A stretch of DNA of 64,000 nt from Amoebidium appalachense (taxonomy: Eukaryota > Ichthyosporea): NCBI GenBank assembly GCA_963693365.1, contig CAVNZM010000016.1, positions 6,386,001 to 6,450,000 of the forward strand, written 5' to 3'. Positions 52,925 through 64,000 of the stretch are shown here, piece by piece (within the stretch, counting starts at the first letter, position 1; every line of letters starts with the position of its first letter). The notes below the pieces were generated by a model. The model worked only from the letters and a program-made list of their open reading frames with translations, made no database searches and was not told the origin of the DNA. The position numbers were made by a program, and so were the translations under genes.

Positions 52925-54958
52925 TTAACGTGTAGTGTTTCTGCGTGATCGTACCGGGCCTGTGTTTGTGTTGACTTGGGTGCGTGTGCGTGGAGGAACA
53001 CCATGTGTGATGTGGTTTTCGAAGCATGCACGTGTTTGATCATTGCAGAGAAACACATTACACTTGATGCAGTAGGTATGTGTCTGGTGGCGTTCCCCTT
53101 TGTTCCTAAAGCAGAGAACGCATCTACCTTTTCTTTCTTTTCTGGCACGCTGGTGTCCGTGTAGAGCATGGGGGGCAGGAGCAGCAGGGGGAAGGGGGTA
53201 TTCTAGTGCAGGCAGGTGGGGGTTGCATATGAGTGCTTCTGCTAGCTCACGCCTTGTGTCCATGCTCGTGTTTGTGGATTTGCCAAAGTATCTGTATGCA
53301 AAGTGTACGTTTGCTACTACAAACCCCAGAAGCCCCCCAAAGGTGCGGAGTTGGTGACGTTTAGTGCCCAAGGCTTCGTCCACAGAGCCGTTTAACATTC
53401 GTGTTTTGTTGAATATATCGGCCATGTTGTAGTTTTCGAAGTATTCTTCGACTGCTTTCGGTTGGGGGACGTCATTTCCGTTTCGTGATTTTCTCGGTTG
53501 ACCCGGCTGAGTACTTGAACATGAGGTGATCACTTTCATACTGTAGTTCTTGTTTCTCCATAACACCGCAACGAGGTCTACTCCGTCCACACTGCACACT
53601 GCCTCCGACCATACACCACGTCCTTCCTCACATAGAAGGTCCAACATGTTGAGGGGAAAGTCTCTGGTTGCGGTTTTGACATTGAAAAGTGCGTAGAATC
53701 CGATTTTGTACACTTCCCTTGTCCCGGTTACTGACCCAAACCAGCTGTCTCCGACGATCGTTCTGGGGTTACGGTGGGTGGGGTTGGCCCTTGGGGTTAG
53801 AAGACGCAAGGTGGTGCCTGTTCCAGCTCCCAACTGTCGGTACGGTTTGCTTGCCATCCTAAGCTTCCCCTCGTTCATTTCGAAGTTAATGAGTATGTTG
53901 GTTACACAGTCGTGTAGAGTTTTTATTTCTTGACCGAGAGGGTGGGGTTTTCGTTTTATATAGATTTGGCACGGAAGGTTGCAATGATAGCTGGCAAAGA
54001 TGGCCTCGTCTTCGCATAATTCATCCCCGGGCTCGATAGAGCAACGGCACCGACTCTGCAGTGCTTCCATGAAACCGCGTGTGTCTTTCAGTGGATCATC
54101 CTCCGGATATTGAGTGATGTCGGTGACGGTAAAGCAGGCACGGATGTTTTCGAACCGGTGTTCGGTCATGAAGCGGGCAAAGTCGTGTACGGGAAATATG
54201 TGGCTTGGGTTCTCTGCTGCCGACGTCCAGTAGTTCGATCTCGAGCCGGGTTCGAATGTTCCAGCCATGTAAATCCACATACCCAACCACCTAAGTAGCT
54301 CACCCGGGGTTAAGTCAACCCAATTTTTTTAACGTGCACGACCTACTTCGTTTGTGAGTGGAATGACTGCTGTGAAGAGATACTCCATAGGCATGAAGTG
54401 TTCAAACAAACACAGAACACTCTTGCGCTTGTTTAGTGCTAGTGGAATGGTTGGTTTTCTGCGTGGGCCTGTTCTTTTGTCAAGTACTTGCTCATCTGGA
54501 ATGGTCCATTGCAAGGTGCACGTGGGGTCGGTGGGGGTAGGTAACTCTACTTGTTCATCTACAAGTTCTATCTCATCTTCATTCTCACTGTCTGTGACAG
54601 GAATCTCTACTTGTTGGATGTCTCCATCTGGATCTTCGTCACTATCACTCTCTAGCTCGCTACTTGTGTGTTCACTGTCTTCTTCATCTATTAAAGTTAG
54701 CTGATGGCGCAGAACTACTTCTGTGGTACCGTCAAAATCAAACTTTACTTTCCATTCACTGCCTTCGTTTGTCTTGCATCGTTTCACTACTGTGCCAACC
54801 AGTATTTGTGTGTCCCAACTCAGGCCGAACTTCTTGTAAGACCAACGTGTGGTGTCATCTGTGAAATCTTGCCCCTGAACCCCGTCAAATATGTATGCAA
54901 AACAACAGACACGAGCTCCAGAATAAAGTGACTCTATTGGGTCTAATGTTTTGGCCAT
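52925..54958 (-). pseudogene. piggyBac-type transposase interrupted by one in-frame stop
   Basis: A DDE transposase of the piggyBac (DDE_Tnp_1_7) family, which would cut and paste at TTAA sites. Reading on the minus strand from ATG at 54958, 209 codons include an acidic linker (DSENEDEIELVDEQVELP) and FEHFMPMEYLF, then a TAA at 54331-54329. The same frame continues without a shift through DLTPGELLRWLGMWIYMAG to a stop at 52925, 678 codons in all. The three acidic catalytic positions are seen in LCEDEAIFASYH, IVGDSWFGSV and YNMADIFNKTRMLNGSVDE. The C-terminal cysteine-rich domain is visible as RCVLCFRNKGERHQ and YCIKCNVFLCNDQTRACFEN. Total length suits the family. No terminal inverted repeats or TTAA duplications were identified. 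A recent nonsense mutation, readthrough, or an intron are alternatives. Confidence 0.85.
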
Positions 54959-54997
54959 GTTGGGCGCTCATCTTTCACATGAAACCCATGGCTTGTT

Positions 54998-55562
54998 GTG
55001 TTCGCGGACTCAGCAAGTTTCGTCCGTTTGATCATGAATCATGTTGTTGTCGAGCATGAATTCAAAAACTTGCAACAGCGTCGGCAACCAATAAAAGCTA
55101 GGGAAGGCCTTGTTAGTTACCGTACCAAAGACAAAAAAGGTGTAAACTTATGTTTTCTTACTGGCTGTACAAAAAAAAGCGGGCTCCTGGGCCCCAATAG
55201 CTCGCGGTATCCTTCCGAAACAAGCATTCCTAAAGTACTGCGGTCAGAGTACTTATGGCCGCTAAGTTCTCCGATCAGAGTACATTTCGGATGCATCAAT
55301 ATAGCGGATGGAAAGTGGATGGATGAAGATACGGTTCGATGCACTGAGACTGAGAGCGATTTTCAGTGCACCAAACTATACTGCGTCTGTGTAAAGGCGA
55401 CACAGGGAGTTGTTGAAGAGCGGAGTGTTTTTAAGAAAGGAAGGCGTACAATAGGTTGTTTGAAATGGGGGAGAAAACAAAGAGGGAGTTGTTGAAGAGC
55501 GGAGTGTTTTTAAGAAAGGAAGGCGTACAATAGGTTGTTTGAAATGGGGGAGAACAGAAAAC
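54998..55562 (+). CDS. Open frame of unknown function beside the transposase, with 79-nt tandem duplication
   Basis: A plus-strand frame open from about 54998 (first ATG near 55035) to 55495 encodes up to 165 residues, including LMNHVVVEHEFKNL-like sequence, KGVNLCFLTGCTKKSGLL and ESDFQCTKLYCVCVKAT. Its end lies in a 79-nt direct repeat, 55405-55562, whose unit starts GGGAGTTGTTGAAGAGCGGA. It has no recognisable domain and no start context I trust. It may be part of the piggyBac element's flank, an exon, or chance. The repeat is certain, the gene is not. Confidence 0.3.
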
Positions 55563-56053
55563 AAAGTGGGTAAGTGGTAAAAGGGCAAGAAGGGAAGAGA
55601 CGAATATTGAAGGAAGAGGGGGGGAAAGAAAAAAGGAAGGTGGGAGGAAGAAAACGGGGCGGCCAGGGCAGGAGGGAGGGGTTACGCAACGCTGGAATGT
55701 GGTGGCTCGTGGTTGGTCAACTTGGCATGCATTTAAACACTGGAATGCGGTGATATAATATTACCATGTGATAAAAAACAAATTGCGGACGTTTCGGCTT
55801 TTGTATTAGTTTTAATCCGCTGTTGCATGTGTGTTTAAAAATATATATAACGGTTATTAATCATGCTTGGGTAGGTCCCACTGTGTGAGTGCGCGCGAAC
55901 CGGTAGCGCGCAGTGGCAGACTTTCACCGTGATTTTGAAAAAAACAGCACAAGGCCCGTTTCTGTACAACAACGTGTCCTACTCAACATCTTCCACACAC
56001 TACCTACCAAAGAACTTCTCCCTGTTCCTGATCATAACTCCCTGTTTCCTACC

Positions 56054-64000
<7,947 letters not shown>

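Noticed and set aside
52780-55600. piggyBac terminal inverted repeats with TTAA duplications
   Set aside because: I looked for paired CCC/GGG-type ends next to TTAA around the transposase and found no convincing pair by eye.

Overview
This is a nuclear window from a eukaryote. Its genes are split by GT-AG introns, and it carries a cytosolic-type GAPDH, TATA and CCAAT-like promoter sequences and an AATAAA signal. It is very rich in (CA/GT)n microsatellites and in long runs of pure C or pure G. The GAPDH, a microsomal GST of MAPEG type, a prolyl-oligopeptidase-family (S9) enzyme and a piggyBac-type transposase fit a unicellular eukaryote, perhaps an opisthokont relative. That placement is inference; the species cannot be fixed from the sequence.

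Layout. 0-2 kb: two phase-compatible exons of an unrecognised plus-strand gene among CA repeats. 2-13 kb: almost no coding sequence, but a pogo-like MITE, a 55-nt minisatellite, a foldback element and three families of short dispersed repeats embedded in poly-G and (GT)n. 13.2-13.5 kb: a weak two-exon gene candidate. 14.3-16.1 kb: the intronless GAPDH gene with promoter and poly(A) signal. 16.2-20 kb: pyrimidine-rich DNA with one plausible exon. 20.7-24.7 kb: a head-to-head pair of DUF4874/DUF4832-type protein genes, both damaged. 25.6 kb: a terminal exon of an unknown gene. 26.9-29.7 kb (minus) and 38.0-42.0 kb (plus): two divergent MGST3-like MAPEG genes with identical exon sizes. 30-37 kb between them: microsatellites, G-rich DNA and small candidate exons. 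43.1-45.2 kb: a three-finger C2H2 zinc-finger gene. 45-51 kb: low-complexity DNA, weak candidates and tandem repeats. 52.9-55.0 kb: a piggyBac-type transposase broken by one in-frame TAA. 56.05 kb to the window end: the first ten exons of an S9 peptidase whose catalytic domain lies beyond the window.

The genes do not form a pathway. The most interesting signals are structural. Many introns carry a C-homopolymer within about 15 nt of the 5' splice site and a (CA)n tract running into the CAG 3' splice site. The short dispersed repeats end in poly-C rather than poly-A. One MGST3 intron carries a 27-nt minisatellite in which most units copy the real 3' splice site. Two gene families sit as inverted paralogous pairs. 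All exon models were built by hand from reading frame, splice signals and paralogue comparison; nothing was searched or computed.
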